Positions 16,985 to 26,383 of a DNA stretch of 64,000 nt are shown here, piece after piece. The notes beneath the pieces are model-generated. The model ran no database searches. It was not told the DNA's origin and worked only from the letters and a program-made list of their open reading frames with translations. Each line of letters opens with the position of its first letter. Positions within the stretch are counted from its first letter, which is position 1. The position numbers and the translations under genes are program-made. The stretch is from Pelosinus baikalensis (GTDB taxonomy: Bacteria > Bacillota > Negativicutes > DSM-13327): assembly GCF_020819555.1 (NCBI RefSeq), contig NZ_JAJHJB010000022.1, positions 1 to 64,000 of the forward strand. Direction: 5' to 3'.

Positions 16985-17196
16985 TACTCGCCGAATACGG
17001 TATCACCTGAGATTGCTGAAAAAGCATCATCTGTAGCGCTCTTCCTGCGAATCTTCGTTCAACGTACAATATGTACGCCTTCACTCAGCTTCTCGTCGCG
17101 CCTAGCACCTGACGCTTTTTGAGCAATCTCATAGTAAATTTATGGAACCTCTTCGTGCGGTTTGGGACACACATAAGCATAATCGCCTACATTGAA
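16985..17196 (-). promoter_or_regulatory. structured 5' leader of rplU operon (candidate L21 leader)
   Basis: Arms at 17114-17130 and 17009-17025 pair over 17 positions with one mismatch (GAGATTGCT.AAAAAGC), enclosing about 88 bases with an inner hairpin CGTACA/TGTACG around 17068. The long stem lies between the promoter and the ribosome site. Autoregulatory leaders for the L21 operon are known in Firmicutes; this could be one, but I cannot confirm that the fold matches that family. No U-run follows the stem, so control would act on translation or processing rather than by attenuation. Confidence 0.55.
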
Positions 17197-17198
17197 TG

Positions 17199-17227
17199 AT
17201 AATAGCATATGCAATGGGCTTTGTCAA
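17199..17227 (-). promoter_or_regulatory. sigma-A type promoter of the rplU-prp-rpmA operon
   Basis: On the minus strand TTGACA (17227-17222) is followed after 17 bases by TATTAT (17204-17199). This is close to consensus, lies right at the end of the RNase G gene, and points into the rplU leader. Confidence 0.85.
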
Positions 17228-18682
17228 TTATTTTCCTAAAGGATCACTTTCATGCAAGATGGAAAACATTTCAGGATTCATTTCAGCCAACGCTTCTATA
17301 CGTAATGAACAAGCCAGTTCGTGTTCCATACGGGTTAACTCGCCTTGACTTTTAATCATTTCCGCAACAAGAGGATGCACTTGAATGACAAGACGTCCCT
17401 GCCGCCTGGGTTGACTCATGATATAGCGCATCTTGCGCCAGATGTTAATCATTACTGTTTCAGGGGACTGTACCCTGCCACGTCCTTCGCAGCATGGACA
17501 TTCATTATAAAGCATCCCTTCTACATTTTGCCGAACTTTTTTTCGTGTAATCTGTACTAAGCCCAAGCCAGTAAAACCAAGTATATTGGTTTTTGTACGG
17601 TCACGTTTAAATTCTTCTGCTAGTGCGGCTAATACTGCCTGTTTCTGTTCTTCTTTATCCATATCGATAAAATCAATAATGATAATGCCGCCAATATCTC
17701 GCAAACGTATTTGTCTAACAATTTCGCTTGCTGCTTCTAAATTGGTTCGAAAAACGGTATCTGATAAATTAGTAGACCCGACAAACTTTCCTGTATTCAC
17801 GTCAATAACCGTTAGCGCTTCTGTTTTATCAATTACAATATATCCACCGCATGCAAGCCAAATAGAACGCTGGCCAATTTTCTTTAATTCTTCATCAATC
17901 CCAAAATGAGTAAAAATATCTTCTTTCCCTTGATAGAGGGTAACTCTGCTCACCAGCTCTGGAGACATATAGTTAAGCAAGTCACAAACTCGCCCATAGG
18001 CATCTTGGTTATCCAAAATAAATGTTTCTACATCATCTGCTAAGTAATCACGTACGATACGAATTACCAAATCCACATCACGATACAGCAAGATTGGCGC
18101 AGCAGCTCTTTTACTTCTAGCGACGAGTGCCTTCCATAGGTTGTAAAGATACTCAATATCTTTTTGCAGATCCTCTTCACTTTTACCTTCAGACATGGTA
18201 CGAACAATGACCCCCATACCTTCCGGCCGCACTTTCTCAATAATTTTTTTTAGCCGTATCCGTTCTTCTTCATTCCCTATACGTCTTGAAGTCGCAATAT
18301 AATCGACGGTAGGCATTAATACGACATATCGTCCTGGCAAGGTTAAGTGTGTAGTCGCCCGAGGTCCTTTAGTGCCAATTGCATCCTTTACAATTTGAAC
18401 CATAACGTCTTTGCCCACTGTTAAGGCAGTATCAGCAAGCGCCTGAGCAGCCCCCTGAGGCAATGCATCGCCAATATATAAAAAAGCATTTTTTTCTCTC
18501 CCAATATCAATAAATGCCGCTTGCATACCAGGAAGTACATTCTTTGTTTTCCCTTTATATATATTGCCAACACTGTGACCACTTTTAGTTCGTTCTATGG
18601 ATACTTCAATCAATTCTTTATCTTCCAGAATTGCCATTCTTGTTTCTTCTGGTGTCATATTCACCACAATTATTTTTCCCAT
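17228..18682 (-). CDS. rng: Rne/Rng family ribonuclease (RNase G-like)
   Basis: This endoribonuclease acts in rRNA maturation and mRNA decay. The 484-residue protein starts with a split S1 RNA-binding domain (GNIYKGKTKNVLPGMQAAFI, FLYIGD). The catalytic RNase H-like region has the metal-binding aspartates in VIDVNTGKFVG and IIIIDFIDMDKEE, and a zinc-link CPCCEGRGRV lies near residue 405. It has no long C-terminal scaffold tail, so it is RNase G-sized rather than RNase E-sized. GGAGGGA precedes the ATG. It shares orientation with two radical-SAM-linked genes upstream (88-base gap). Confidence 0.92.
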   Translation of the reverse strand: MGKIIVVNMTPEETRMAILEDKELIEVSIERTKSGHSVGNIYKGKTKNVLPGMQAAFIDIGREKNAFLYIGDALPQGAAQALADTALTVGKDVMVQIVKDAIGTKGPRATTHLTLPGRYVVLMPTVDYIATSRRIGNEEERIRLKKIIEKVRPEGMGVIVRTMSEGKSEEDLQKDIEYLYNLWKALVARSKRAAAPILLYRDVDLVIRIVRDYLADDVETFILDNQDAYGRVCDLLNYMSPELVSRVTLYQGKEDIFTHFGIDEELKKIGQRSIWLACGGYIVIDKTEALTVIDVNTGKFVGSTNLSDTVFRTNLEAASEIVRQIRLRDIGGIIIIDFIDMDKEEQKQAVLAALAEEFKRDRTKTNILGFTGLGLVQITRKKVRQNVEGMLYNECPCCEGRGRVQSPETVMINIWRKMRYIMSQPRRQGRLVIQVHPLVAEMIKSQGELTRMEHELACSLRIEALAEMNPEMFSILHESDPLGK

Positions 18683-18770
18683 CCCATTCCCTCCTTTCTT
18701 AACTTTTTACATTATTTTATCATTTTACAACTGCTCTTGAAGAATTTGTGAGATTACTGATTCTTCTTTC

Positions 18771-19466
18771 TTACAGCTCTACAGGTGACACCTGCCGATT
18801 TACATTACTAATATAAAGTCCAGTACGGTGAATCAATAGATTATCAATGTCCACAGGTAAATCAAACATAGCCACCAAGGCTCCTAAGACTTCTCCTGGC
18901 TTAATGCTGCCCGTCGGGGTAATTCGGATCTCCAATATAAGACGTACGGCCTTTTCCAAGGCTGTTAGGGTAATGGGTTTCACCATATATTGCTTTATTT
19001 CAATTTCTTTTTTCCCTTTAGGAGATTCTCTCATATATAAAACAGCTTCAGCTTCATTGAACCATCGGATACTATCCTCGATAATCCCAATATCTTCTGC
19101 TAACAACGGTACTGTTATTTCATAAGTAGCTAGGTTGACAATGGCCATTAATGCAGGAACATTTCCTTGCATATAGGCAGCACCTTTTATGCGAATTCCC
19201 ATAGGTAATGTAGCTTTGAGATGCTCTACTGCCTGATTTACATCAATCTCTGCCTTGCATTCAATATCAATATATTCAGCTTGACTTGTTACCCCTACAG
19301 CTAAAGCAGAAGCAAAGGATATTTTCATATGAGGGTTAAACCCTTCCGAATAGGCTACGGGCAATTTGGCTCGTATAATCGCTCTTTCCATAGCACTGGC
19401 ATAATCCAGATGAGAAATATAGCGTATTTCTTCCCCTTTTGTAATCTCTAAACGTAGTTTTGCCAT
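18771..19466 (-). CDS. radical-SAM-linked protein (TIGR03936/DUF2344 type)
   Basis: The function is not established. The 231-residue protein starts MAKLRLEITKGEEIRYISHL and continues with AYSEGFNPHMKISFASALAVG, both diagnostic of the DUF2344 family that is always found next to or fused with a TIGR03960 radical SAM enzyme. It has no Cys cluster of its own. Its ATG at 19466 overlaps the stop of the radical SAM gene by one base (TAATG), so translation is coupled. A role with the enzyme in tRNA or protein modification is conceivable but unproven. Confidence 0.85.
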   Translation of the reverse strand: MAKLRLEITKGEEIRYISHLDYASAMERAIIRAKLPVAYSEGFNPHMKISFASALAVGVTSQAEYIDIECKAEIDVNQAVEHLKATLPMGIRIKGAAYMQGNVPALMAIVNLATYEITVPLLAEDIGIIEDSIRWFNEAEAVLYMRESPKGKKEIEIKQYMVKPITLTALEKAVRLILEIRITPTGSIKPGEVLGALVAMFDLPVDIDNLLIHRTGLYISNVNRQVSPVEL

Positions 19467-21319
19467 TATGCCCGACTCCCCCAATCTAATACCTCAACAC
19501 CGAGTCCTGGACATACACCACAGGCACTACAGTGTTCTCTTCTACAATCAACTGTTAATTCTTCTGTTACAGCCTGCTCATATTCACGCTGCAAAAATTC
19601 TTTTGACGCTCCCGAAGACAAATGATCCCATGGCATCACTTCATCGAAATCCCGATGACGGGTTGCATAAAAATAGGGATCGATTTCACAAGTCTTAAAA
19701 GCATCCATCCATACATCATATTTAAAGTACTCTGACCATCCGTCAAACCTGGCACCATTTTGCCAGGCTTTCAGCAATACTTGTCCTAGTCTTCTATCCC
19801 CACGGGCAAAGGCTCCTTCTAAGAAACTGGTACGAGCATCGTGCCAATTAAAGGTAATACTTCGATCCCGAAGGCGCGCTTTTAATAATTGCTGCTTGCG
19901 TTCAAATTCACTGGCAAGATCTTGACCAAACCATTGAAAAGGAGTATGAGGTTTAGGAACAAAACAAGACACGCTAACCGTTACTTTTGCTCCTCTGCGT
20001 CCTTTTATTTCTTTATATAGATCAAGTACTTTGTAAGCCAGATCTGCAATTCCCAGCACATCCTCATCTGTTTCCGTCGGTAATCCCATCATAAAATATA
20101 ATTTTACCGTGGACCATCCCGCTTGAAAAGCGGCACTTACAGCATCCTCTAGGTTTTTTTGCGTTACCCCTTTATTAATCACATCCCGCATACGCTGAGA
20201 ACCTGCTTCGGGAGCAAATGTCAGGCCACTTTTTCGCACCTGCTGCACTTTTTGTGCAAGATCGATGGAAAAACTATCAATTCTAAGGGATGGCAAAGAC
20301 ACACTCACGCCCTGCTCTTTTAGTTCTCCCATCAAAGAATCAACAAGATCAGGCAAATGAGAATAATCTGCTGAACTGAGGGAAGTGAGAGATATTTCAT
20401 TATATCCTGTGCTTTCTACCATTTCTTTAGCCATTTTCAAGAGCAATTCTGGACGACGTTCTCGTACTGGACGATACAGCACTCCCGCTTGGCAAAAACG
20501 GCACCCTCTGGTACAGCCGCGAAACAATTCCAGCATAATGCGATCATGGACAATATCCAAAAAAGGCACAATGGGTCTTGTAGCGTATTCTACCGTATTT
20601 AGATCTTTTACCACACGCTTGGTCACAACCAAAGGGGCCTCAAGACAATTAGGCAGCACTTCGGCTACCATACCATTTTCATGATACGTTACATCATAAA
20701 GCGAAGGTACATAAACTCCACCAATCTGAGCTAGGCTTTTTAAAATTCCTGATCTACCATTTATTTTTCCTGCTTTTTTCCAGGATGAGACTGCCGCAAT
20801 AATGTCTTCCATTACTTCTTCGCCTTCTCCTAAAACAAGACAGTCAAAGAAGTCAGCAACAGGTTCTGCATTAAATGTACAAGGTCCGCCCCCGATAATA
20901 ATCGGCATGTGTTCATCCCGCTCTGCTGTAAACAAAGGAATCCCTGCTAAATCCAACATATTTAGTACATTGCTATAACTCATTTCATATTGCAGGGAAA
21001 AGCCAACTATATCAAATTCCCTAACTGGTTTTAAACTTTCTAAGGTATAGAGAGGGATATTACGCTCCCGCATCTCAGCTTCCATATCAACCCAAGGTGC
21101 ATATACCCGCTCTGCAGCAGTATCCTCCCTGTTATTTAGTATTTGATACAAAATTTTTAATCCCAAATTTGACATGCCGACTTCATATACATCCGGTAAG
21201 GATAAAGCCACTGTTACAGAGACCGTATCATGGTCTTTCTTTATACTGTTCCATTCATTTCCAGTGTATCGGGCAGGTTTTATGACCCGATTTAACATGG
21301 CAGGATCTAAAGTTATCAT
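19466..21319 (-). CDS. B12-binding-domain radical SAM protein (TIGR03960 type)
   Basis: The substrate of this 617-residue iron-sulfur enzyme is unknown. An N-terminal cobalamin-binding-like Rossmann region (residues 30-200: SLPDVYEVGMSNLGLKIL, IIGGGPCTFNAEPV) is followed by the radical SAM core with CTRGCRFC (C269, C273, C276). A Cys-rich tail (CRREHCSACGVCPG) may hold another cluster. TIGR03960 proteins form a gene pair with DUF2344 proteins, as here. GGAGG lies eleven bases before the ATG, which is rather far. Confidence 0.88.
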   Translation of the reverse strand: MITLDPAMLNRVIKPARYTGNEWNSIKKDHDTVSVTVALSLPDVYEVGMSNLGLKILYQILNNREDTAAERVYAPWVDMEAEMRERNIPLYTLESLKPVREFDIVGFSLQYEMSYSNVLNMLDLAGIPLFTAERDEHMPIIIGGGPCTFNAEPVADFFDCLVLGEGEEVMEDIIAAVSSWKKAGKINGRSGILKSLAQIGGVYVPSLYDVTYHENGMVAEVLPNCLEAPLVVTKRVVKDLNTVEYATRPIVPFLDIVHDRIMLELFRGCTRGCRFCQAGVLYRPVRERRPELLLKMAKEMVESTGYNEISLTSLSSADYSHLPDLVDSLMGELKEQGVSVSLPSLRIDSFSIDLAQKVQQVRKSGLTFAPEAGSQRMRDVINKGVTQKNLEDAVSAAFQAGWSTVKLYFMMGLPTETDEDVLGIADLAYKVLDLYKEIKGRRGAKVTVSVSCFVPKPHTPFQWFGQDLASEFERKQQLLKARLRDRSITFNWHDARTSFLEGAFARGDRRLGQVLLKAWQNGARFDGWSEYFKYDVWMDAFKTCEIDPYFYATRHRDFDEVMPWDHLSSGASKEFLQREYEQAVTEELTVDCRREHCSACGVCPGLGVEVLDWGSRA

Positions 21320-21359
21320 AAGTAATACTAACCTCCAAATTTTGCTTCAAAAATTATTG

Positions 21360-21400
21360 TATAAAAATCGAGTAACGTATATTGTTTATTTTACTCGATT
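21360..21400 (-). terminator. intrinsic terminator after spoIVFB
   Basis: The RNA stem AATCGAGTAA / TTACTCGATT with a 15-base loop is followed by TTTTATAC on the minus strand. It lies about 135 bases after the spoIVFB stop. The AT-rich sequence downstream must hold the start signals of the radical SAM gene. Confidence 0.6.
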
Positions 21401-21535
21401 ATATATATACTGCCCAAAAATATCCAAAGTTTAGTCAGATATCCTACCTTACGTTCTACATAATAAGAAAAATTCCTGCCAAAAATGCTATATTCACGAA
21501 TAATCTTATGGATGGCTTTATTCATTACAGATGCT

Positions 21536-22414
21536 TCATGAATCTATCAGCTCACCAATACTAGCATGTAGACCATTCTTTGGCAACCCTTCCCATACCT
21601 CGGTCTCCGTTAAGGTGCCGCAGACTCTGCAATCATCATTTACCACCAGCATCACATAATACTGATCAGGACGAAATAAACGAACAATATCCTTAAGCAA
21701 TACACCTTCCATAACGGTAAGATGCGTTGTTGGCATCATTCCCCTTGAACGCAGTAAGGTTTTCTTTTGAGCCATGATGCGCAAAGTGCGAAATCCAGCC
21801 ACCTTTAATTCACTCTTTGCGGTTGTGTATAAAAAAATAGCTGCTACTAAAAAAGAGATATTTACTGTGCTGCCTTGCACATATTGAAAAATCACAATAC
21901 ATACCAACGAAATACTTACACATTTACTGATACCAGCAGCAATAGCAGTAGCCTTTCCATAATCTATATATAAAGCCAGCCATGCTCTAAAAATACGCCC
22001 ACCATCAAGAGGTAAACCTGGCATCATATTAAAGATTGCCAGCATGATATTCGCTTTGTAAAAAAAATCCCATATTTCAGTCCACAAATTAAAATAAAAC
22101 ATACTACTATAAACAATAGCCGCCAAAACCACACTTGCTGCTGGTCCGGCGGCGGCTATTATCATCTCACTTTTTGAACTGGCGGCCCCCAACCCTTCGA
22201 TTCGTGCCACACCACCAAAGGGCAGCAACTCAACTTCACGCACTGAAAATCCTAAGGCTATGGCAGCCCCTGCGTGAGCTAATTCATGCCAGAGCACTGC
22301 ACTAAACACGAGAAGTACTTTCACCATCATACCAGCTAAAGAGAAGAATAAGATCATTGCGATAAACCAATAACTCACGATCAAGTCTATCCCTGCTACA
22401 TTAGCAACCCGCAA
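21536..22414 (-). CDS. spoIVFB: SpoIVFB-like site-2 (M50) intramembrane metalloprotease
   Basis: In Bacillus, SpoIVFB cleaves pro-sigma-K in the mother cell during sporulation. The 292-residue multi-pass protein has the zinc motif HELAH (43-47) inside a membrane segment and the third ligand in MMPGLPLDGGR (D137), both in the order of M50B proteases. The C-terminal region after about 220 looks like a CBS-type domain fragment (HLTVMEGVLLKDIVRLF), as in other SpoIVFB proteins. It follows the spoIVFA-like gene by five bases. A pro-sigma-K target is not visible in this window. Confidence 0.85.
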   Translation of the reverse strand: MRVANVAGIDLIVSYWFIAMILFFSLAGMMVKVLLVFSAVLWHELAHAGAAIALGFSVREVELLPFGGVARIEGLGAASSKSEMIIAAAGPAASVVLAAIVYSSMFYFNLWTEIWDFFYKANIMLAIFNMMPGLPLDGGRIFRAWLALYIDYGKATAIAAGISKCVSISLVCIVIFQYVQGSTVNISFLVAAIFLYTTAKSELKVAGFRTLRIMAQKKTLLRSRGMMPTTHLTVMEGVLLKDIVRLFRPDQYYVMLVVNDDCRVCGTLTETEVWEGLPKNGLHASIGELIDS

Positions 22415-22419
22415 TCAAC

Positions 22420-23160
22420 TCACTTCTCCTCTCCCTTAGGAAACTCTCCCTTTAGCCGAGTAGTAGGATCAATGGCCTTACCGTTTTCCCGCACCTCAAA
22501 ATAAAGCAAAGGTCCAGTTGCCATGCCGCTTTTACCTACTTTAGCAATAATCTGTCCCTGGCTAATCGCATCCCCTTGCTGTACAAGAACTTCTCCTAAG
22601 TGACCATATAAAGTTTCAATCTCCTGACTATGTTCGATGATTACTACCTTTCCCAACTGGGCACTATCCGTAATCATTTTTACCTTACCAGGAGCAGCTG
22701 CTTGCACACTCGTTCCTAAAGCAGCTTCCATATCAATTCCTTCATGCATTCTTTCTTGTTTTAACACAGGATGAATGCCCCAGCCAAATGGCACTATAAT
22801 TTTCCCTGTAACAGGCGCATGCATATACAATAAAGGATCTGCAGGTTTGGATATTGTAGTCTGAACTCTTTTAAGTACTGAGAGATCTAAATTTTCCGGA
22901 GCCATACTAATGATTTTTTCCACTACATAATTAACATCTGTTTGCGCCGTCAAGGTATAACGAATCCCATCATCCATCATTCTCCCTATCGCCGTTTCCG
23001 ATATATGAGCACAATATACAATTGCAAATAAAATGCCTGCTATAATTGTTTTTTTAAGCCAATTATAGTTCACCTCTTCCTCTGGATACTGCCAGGAATA
23101 ATCCGTTTCCCTTGTTTCGCCCCAGCGGTTCTTTCTTAACTTATTCCATAGCTTTGCCAT
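22420..23160 (-). CDS. spoIVFA: SpoIVFA-like membrane protein with degenerate LytM (M23) domain
   Basis: The 246-residue protein has a basic N-terminal cytosolic part, one membrane segment (about 37-54) and an extracytoplasmic LytM domain (about 115-240). The HXXXD motif remains (HEGID, H139/D143) and YGHL keeps H187, but the final HXH of active peptidases is replaced by LLY in GPLLYFEV. It should therefore be inactive as peptidase, like Bacillus SpoIVFA, which holds SpoIVFB in an inhibited complex. It lies directly before the protease gene. The start at 23160 has GGGGGTG five bases upstream. Confidence 0.8.
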   Translation of the reverse strand: MAKLWNKLRKNRWGETRETDYSWQYPEEEVNYNWLKKTIIAGILFAIVYCAHISETAIGRMMDDGIRYTLTAQTDVNYVVEKIISMAPENLDLSVLKRVQTTISKPADPLLYMHAPVTGKIIVPFGWGIHPVLKQERMHEGIDMEAALGTSVQAAAPGKVKMITDSAQLGKVVIIEHSQEIETLYGHLGEVLVQQGDAISQGQIIAKVGKSGMATGPLLYFEVRENGKAIDPTTRLKGEFPKGEEK

Positions 23161-23230
23161 ATAGCACCCCCACACCAGCACCTATTACTATAGAATATAT
23201 ATGAGAAAAGGAATGCAATATATGCTTAGA

Positions 23231-23265
23231 ATTTCAAAGAGGATACACCTAGCGGCGCATCCTCT
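23231..23265 (-). terminator. weak terminator candidate after rodA
   Basis: The RNA stem AGAGGATGC / GTATCCTCT with a ten-base loop is followed only by TTGAAATTC. It lies about 80 bases after the rodA stop. The short U-run makes it a weak call. Confidence 0.4.
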
Positions 23266-23342
23266 TGCATCTTCTATGCATGTTGAGACTTAATATAAAT
23301 CTTTGACAGACTAACAATCTATGGTTAAAGCATTGCATATTT

Positions 23343-24449
23343 TTAAAACATAATCTTTTGTCTACGCATATAGATATTTAGTAATATACCAATGCTAATC
23401 ATATTCGTAGTAAGAGCACTAACGCCATAACTCATTAAGGGCAAGGGGATACCGGTTACTGGCATAATACCAGCAGTCATCCCTACATTCACTAATACAT
23501 GGAAAGTCAACATAGAGGTAATGCCTGTCGCTAGTAAAGTCCCAAAATTATCTTTTGCTTCACCAGCAATTTTTACACCCCGATATAAAAGAATGAAATA
23601 CAGCAATAAAATCAAAACCGCTCCAATAAAGCCAAGTTCCTCACCAATCACAGCAAAAATAAAATCTGTATGATTTTCTGGTAAAAAGTTCAACTGGCTT
23701 TGGGTGCCGCCAAAGAGTCCCTTACCAAATAGCATTCCTGACCCAATGGCAATCTTAGACTGTATAATATGATAACCAGATCCCAATGGATCAACATTGG
23801 GGTCCATAAATACAGACAATCGCATTTTTTGATAATCCTTTAAGAAATGCCAAAATATAGGTAGGAAAGCAGCACCAGCGCCAAAAATCACCATCAAATG
23901 TTTACTTTTAATCCCTGCAATAAAGAGCATACCAAATAAAATAGCTAAAAACACAAGAGAAGTCCCAAGATCAGGCTGCTTTAAAATTAACAAGAAAGGT
24001 ACACCCACGTATAAAAAAATGGGTATCAGATCTTTAAATGAATTGAGTTTCCCTGTTTTTTTGTCCAGCATATCCGCTAATGCAATGATCATAATTAATT
24101 TGGAGAACTCTGAAGGCTGCAAGCTAATAGGACCTATTTGTATCCATCGCTGCGCGCCAAGAGCTGATTGACCTATAAACATAACAGCCAATAACATGAC
24201 TAAATTGATACCATACAACCCATTGGCGAATTTACCCAGTACTTTATAGTCAAAATTCAATAGAATAATTATGAAAATCACATTAAACAAGGCAAACGTT
24301 CCCTGACGCTCAACATACCAATATCGTTCTTCACCGGGTGTATTGATATGAGTAGCGCTGCCAATTATTACTAAACTTATCAAAATCAGTATCACCGTTG
24401 TGGTAATTGTAACAAAATCTAAATTTCGTAATAGACGCCGATTTAACAT
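23343..24449 (-). CDS. rodA: rod-shape SEDS glycosyltransferase RodA
   Basis: The product polymerises peptidoglycan from lipid II in the cylinder wall, together with a class B PBP. The 368-residue protein has about ten membrane segments. SEDS signatures are visible: GAQRWIQIGPISLQPSEFSKL, KQPDLGTSLVF and the C-terminal GIPLPLMSYGVSALT. Its partner PBP2 is encoded at 26755-28593, with minCDE between, so the elongasome and division-site genes are clustered. The gene has its own 160-base upstream gap, with the minE terminator in it. Confidence 0.93.
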   Translation of the reverse strand: MLNRRLLRNLDFVTITTTVILILISLVIIGSATHINTPGEERYWYVERQGTFALFNVIFIIILLNFDYKVLGKFANGLYGINLVMLLAVMFIGQSALGAQRWIQIGPISLQPSEFSKLIMIIALADMLDKKTGKLNSFKDLIPIFLYVGVPFLLILKQPDLGTSLVFLAILFGMLFIAGIKSKHLMVIFGAGAAFLPIFWHFLKDYQKMRLSVFMDPNVDPLGSGYHIIQSKIAIGSGMLFGKGLFGGTQSQLNFLPENHTDFIFAVIGEELGFIGAVLILLLYFILLYRGVKIAGEAKDNFGTLLATGITSMLTFHVLVNVGMTAGIMPVTGIPLPLMSYGVSALTTNMISIGILLNIYMRRQKIMF

Positions 24450-24514
24450 ACCTTACACATACCTTCCATATCAAGTCATTTCTTTATTATAATATCATTT
24501 CCCAATTTCGTCCA

Positions 24515-24545
24515 CTTAAAAGGCGCAGTATAGTATACTGCGCCT
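24515..24545 (-). terminator. intrinsic terminator after minE
   Basis: A perfect 25-base palindrome (AGGCGCAGTATA-G-TATACTGCGCCT, 24521-24545) is followed by TTTT on the minus strand. It lies about 65 bases after the minE stop and ends the min transcript. Confidence 0.75.
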
Positions 24546-24610
24546 GATGGTAATTTTTATACGATGATGAAACCGCTCTCATTCATAAGTATAAGCTGCT
24601 CCCTACCTGC

Positions 24611-24889
24611 TTATCGCTTTGACATAGCGCCTCTTTTCATACTGGTCACAGGAATATTAGCAACAAGAGTGACGGATGATTCGGTATGAGTAAGATTCAC
24701 TTCCATGCACTTTTCATTGATATCCATATAATTCGATATGGCTTTAAACATATCATCTTTTAATGTTTCCATCAATTGGGGAGAAACATTAACCCTATCA
24801 TGAACCAATACCAATCGTAGTCTTTCTTTGGCAATATCTTTCGAAGAATTAGAATCTTTGCCAAAAAGTTTTTGAATCAATTCAAGCAT
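24611..24889 (-). CDS. minE: cell-division topological specificity factor MinE
   Basis: MinE stimulates MinD ATPase and drives Min oscillation, so division occurs at midcell. The 92-residue protein has the membrane/MinD-contact N-terminus (MLELIQKLFGK), the anti-MinCD helix around AKERLRLVLVHDRV, and a C-terminal topological domain. It lies 13 bases after minD. A MinE-type rather than DivIVA-only system suits Negativicutes and clostridia. Confidence 0.95.
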   Translation of the reverse strand: MLELIQKLFGKDSNSSKDIAKERLRLVLVHDRVNVSPQLMETLKDDMFKAISNYMDINEKCMEVNLTHTESSVTLVANIPVTSMKRGAMSKR

Positions 24890-24902
24890 TTTTATTCCTC
24901 CC

Positions 24903-25694
24903 TTAAAGATTGAATATTTTCTTTAATTTATTAAAAAAGCTAGTATTATCTTCAATAATCATTAATGGTATATTTTCACCCATTAAACGCCGAACAATAT
25001 TCTTATACGCTGTACTTGCCTTGGAAATAGGATTGACAACTGCTGGCTCTCCTCGATTGGTTGAAACGACAATATAATCATCCTCTGGTATAATGCCTAA
25101 TAAATCAATGGCTAAGATCTCAATAATATCATCGATACTCATCATATCACCTTTTTTAACCATGTGAGGACGAATACGATTCACAATCAGTTTAGGGTTA
25201 TGTTTCCCCTCTGACTCTAATAAGCCAATGATACGATCAGCATCACGCACCGCTGATACCTCAGGCGTAGTCACAATAATTGCCCGATCAGCCCCAGCTA
25301 TTGCGTTCTTGAATCCCTGCTCAATACCTGCAGGACAGTCAATAATCACAAAATCAAAATCTTGTTTTAATTCATCACATAGTTGTTTCATTTGTTCTGG
25401 AGTTACTGCATTTTTATCACGAGTTTGAGCCGCAGGTAAAAGATAGAGGGATTCATAACGTTTATCCCGAATCAATGCTTGCTTTAGCCGACAATTTCCG
25501 TCTGTAACATCCACTAAATCATATACAATTCGATTTTCAAGTCCCATCACTACATCTAAATTACGTAATCCAATATCTGCATCAACTAACACTACTTTCT
25601 TTCCCTGCAATGCAAAACCAGTCCCCAGATTGGCTGAAGTGGTAGTTTTTCCAACGCCGCCTTTGCCCGATGTTATTACAATAACTTCCCCCAT
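24903..25694 (-). CDS. minD: septum site-determining ATPase MinD
   Basis: MinD is a membrane-associated ATPase that recruits MinC and is released by MinE. The 263-residue protein has the deviant Walker A SGKGGVGKTT (residues 9-18), VDADIGLRNLD (switch I) and DCPAG (switch II). The C-terminal amphipathic helix FFNKLKKIFNL is the membrane-targeting sequence. The start ATG at 25694 is preceded by AGGAGG. It lies 50 bases after minC and 13 before minE. Confidence 0.97.
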   Translation of the reverse strand: MGEVIVITSGKGGVGKTTTSANLGTGFALQGKKVVLVDADIGLRNLDVVMGLENRIVYDLVDVTDGNCRLKQALIRDKRYESLYLLPAAQTRDKNAVTPEQMKQLCDELKQDFDFVIIDCPAGIEQGFKNAIAGADRAIIVTTPEVSAVRDADRIIGLLESEGKHNPKLIVNRIRPHMVKKGDMMSIDDIIEILAIDLLGIIPEDDYIVVSTNRGEPAVVNPISKASTAYKNIVRRLMGENIPLMIIEDNTSFFNKLKKIFNL

Positions 25695-25744
25695 ATAGAT
25701 CCTCCTATATACAGACCAATGCCAAAGACTTTAGTCTGCTTTAC

Positions 25745-26383
25745 TTATGCTTGTAATTTTTGCATCTCATCTTCTTGCATACTAACTGTTTTTATAATGA
25801 CAATCCCGTCTTCGATAAGTGCTACCTCAGCTTGATCAGGCTGGTCCAAATGATCCGGTGCTCTGGCAATTAGTCCAGCAATTCTAATTTGCGAAGCTAA
25901 TAAACGCTGGGCTGTAATAGTAGCCCTTATATCTCCATAAGCCCCTGCATGTACCATACCGCGACATGTCCCGTTTACAATAATATCTCCGCCGGCTATT
26001 ACCTCTGCACCAGGATTCACGTCACCATCAATAACCACGGCACCCTGATGAATAATTTCTTGACCGCTGCGTATGGTTTTTGCAACAACTAGCCGTTCTA
26101 TCTCTTTAGGCTCAAACATCGCAATATCATCTGCACACTGGTCATTGACTTCACGAAAGACCAATCCATAACCAGCCAGCAGCTTACTTAATTCTTCCTG
26201 CTCCTGAAAAGAAAGATTACGTACCTTGGCTGGCACTTCCACCATCGTCCCTCGAGAGAAAAAATCAACTGCCGATTCTAGTTTAGCTGCTAAATTTTCT
26301 AAAAGTACTTCAAATTCTACAGATGCATCAAGTACTAATTGTAAGCCATTTCTGCTGCCCTTAAATATTACATATTCTCGCAT
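25745..26383 (-). CDS. minC: septum formation inhibitor MinC
   Basis: MinC inhibits FtsZ assembly away from midcell. The 212-residue protein has an N-terminal domain (YVIFKGSRNGLQLVLD) and a C-terminal beta-helix with RSGQEIIHQGAVVIDGDVNP and GAEVIAGGDIIVNG, the MinC_C signature that binds MinD. The start is 26383 (GGGAG six bases upstream); the open frame reaches 26569 but that extension is basic, Cys-containing and runs toward the repeat, so it is rejected. Confidence 0.93.
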   Translation of the reverse strand: MREYVIFKGSRNGLQLVLDASVEFEVLLENLAAKLESAVDFFSRGTMVEVPAKVRNLSFQEQEELSKLLAGYGLVFREVNDQCADDIAMFEPKEIERLVVAKTIRSGQEIIHQGAVVIDGDVNPGAEVIAGGDIIVNGTCRGMVHAGAYGDIRATITAQRLLASQIRIAGLIARAPDHLDQPDQAEVALIEDGIVIIKTVSMQEDEMQKLQA

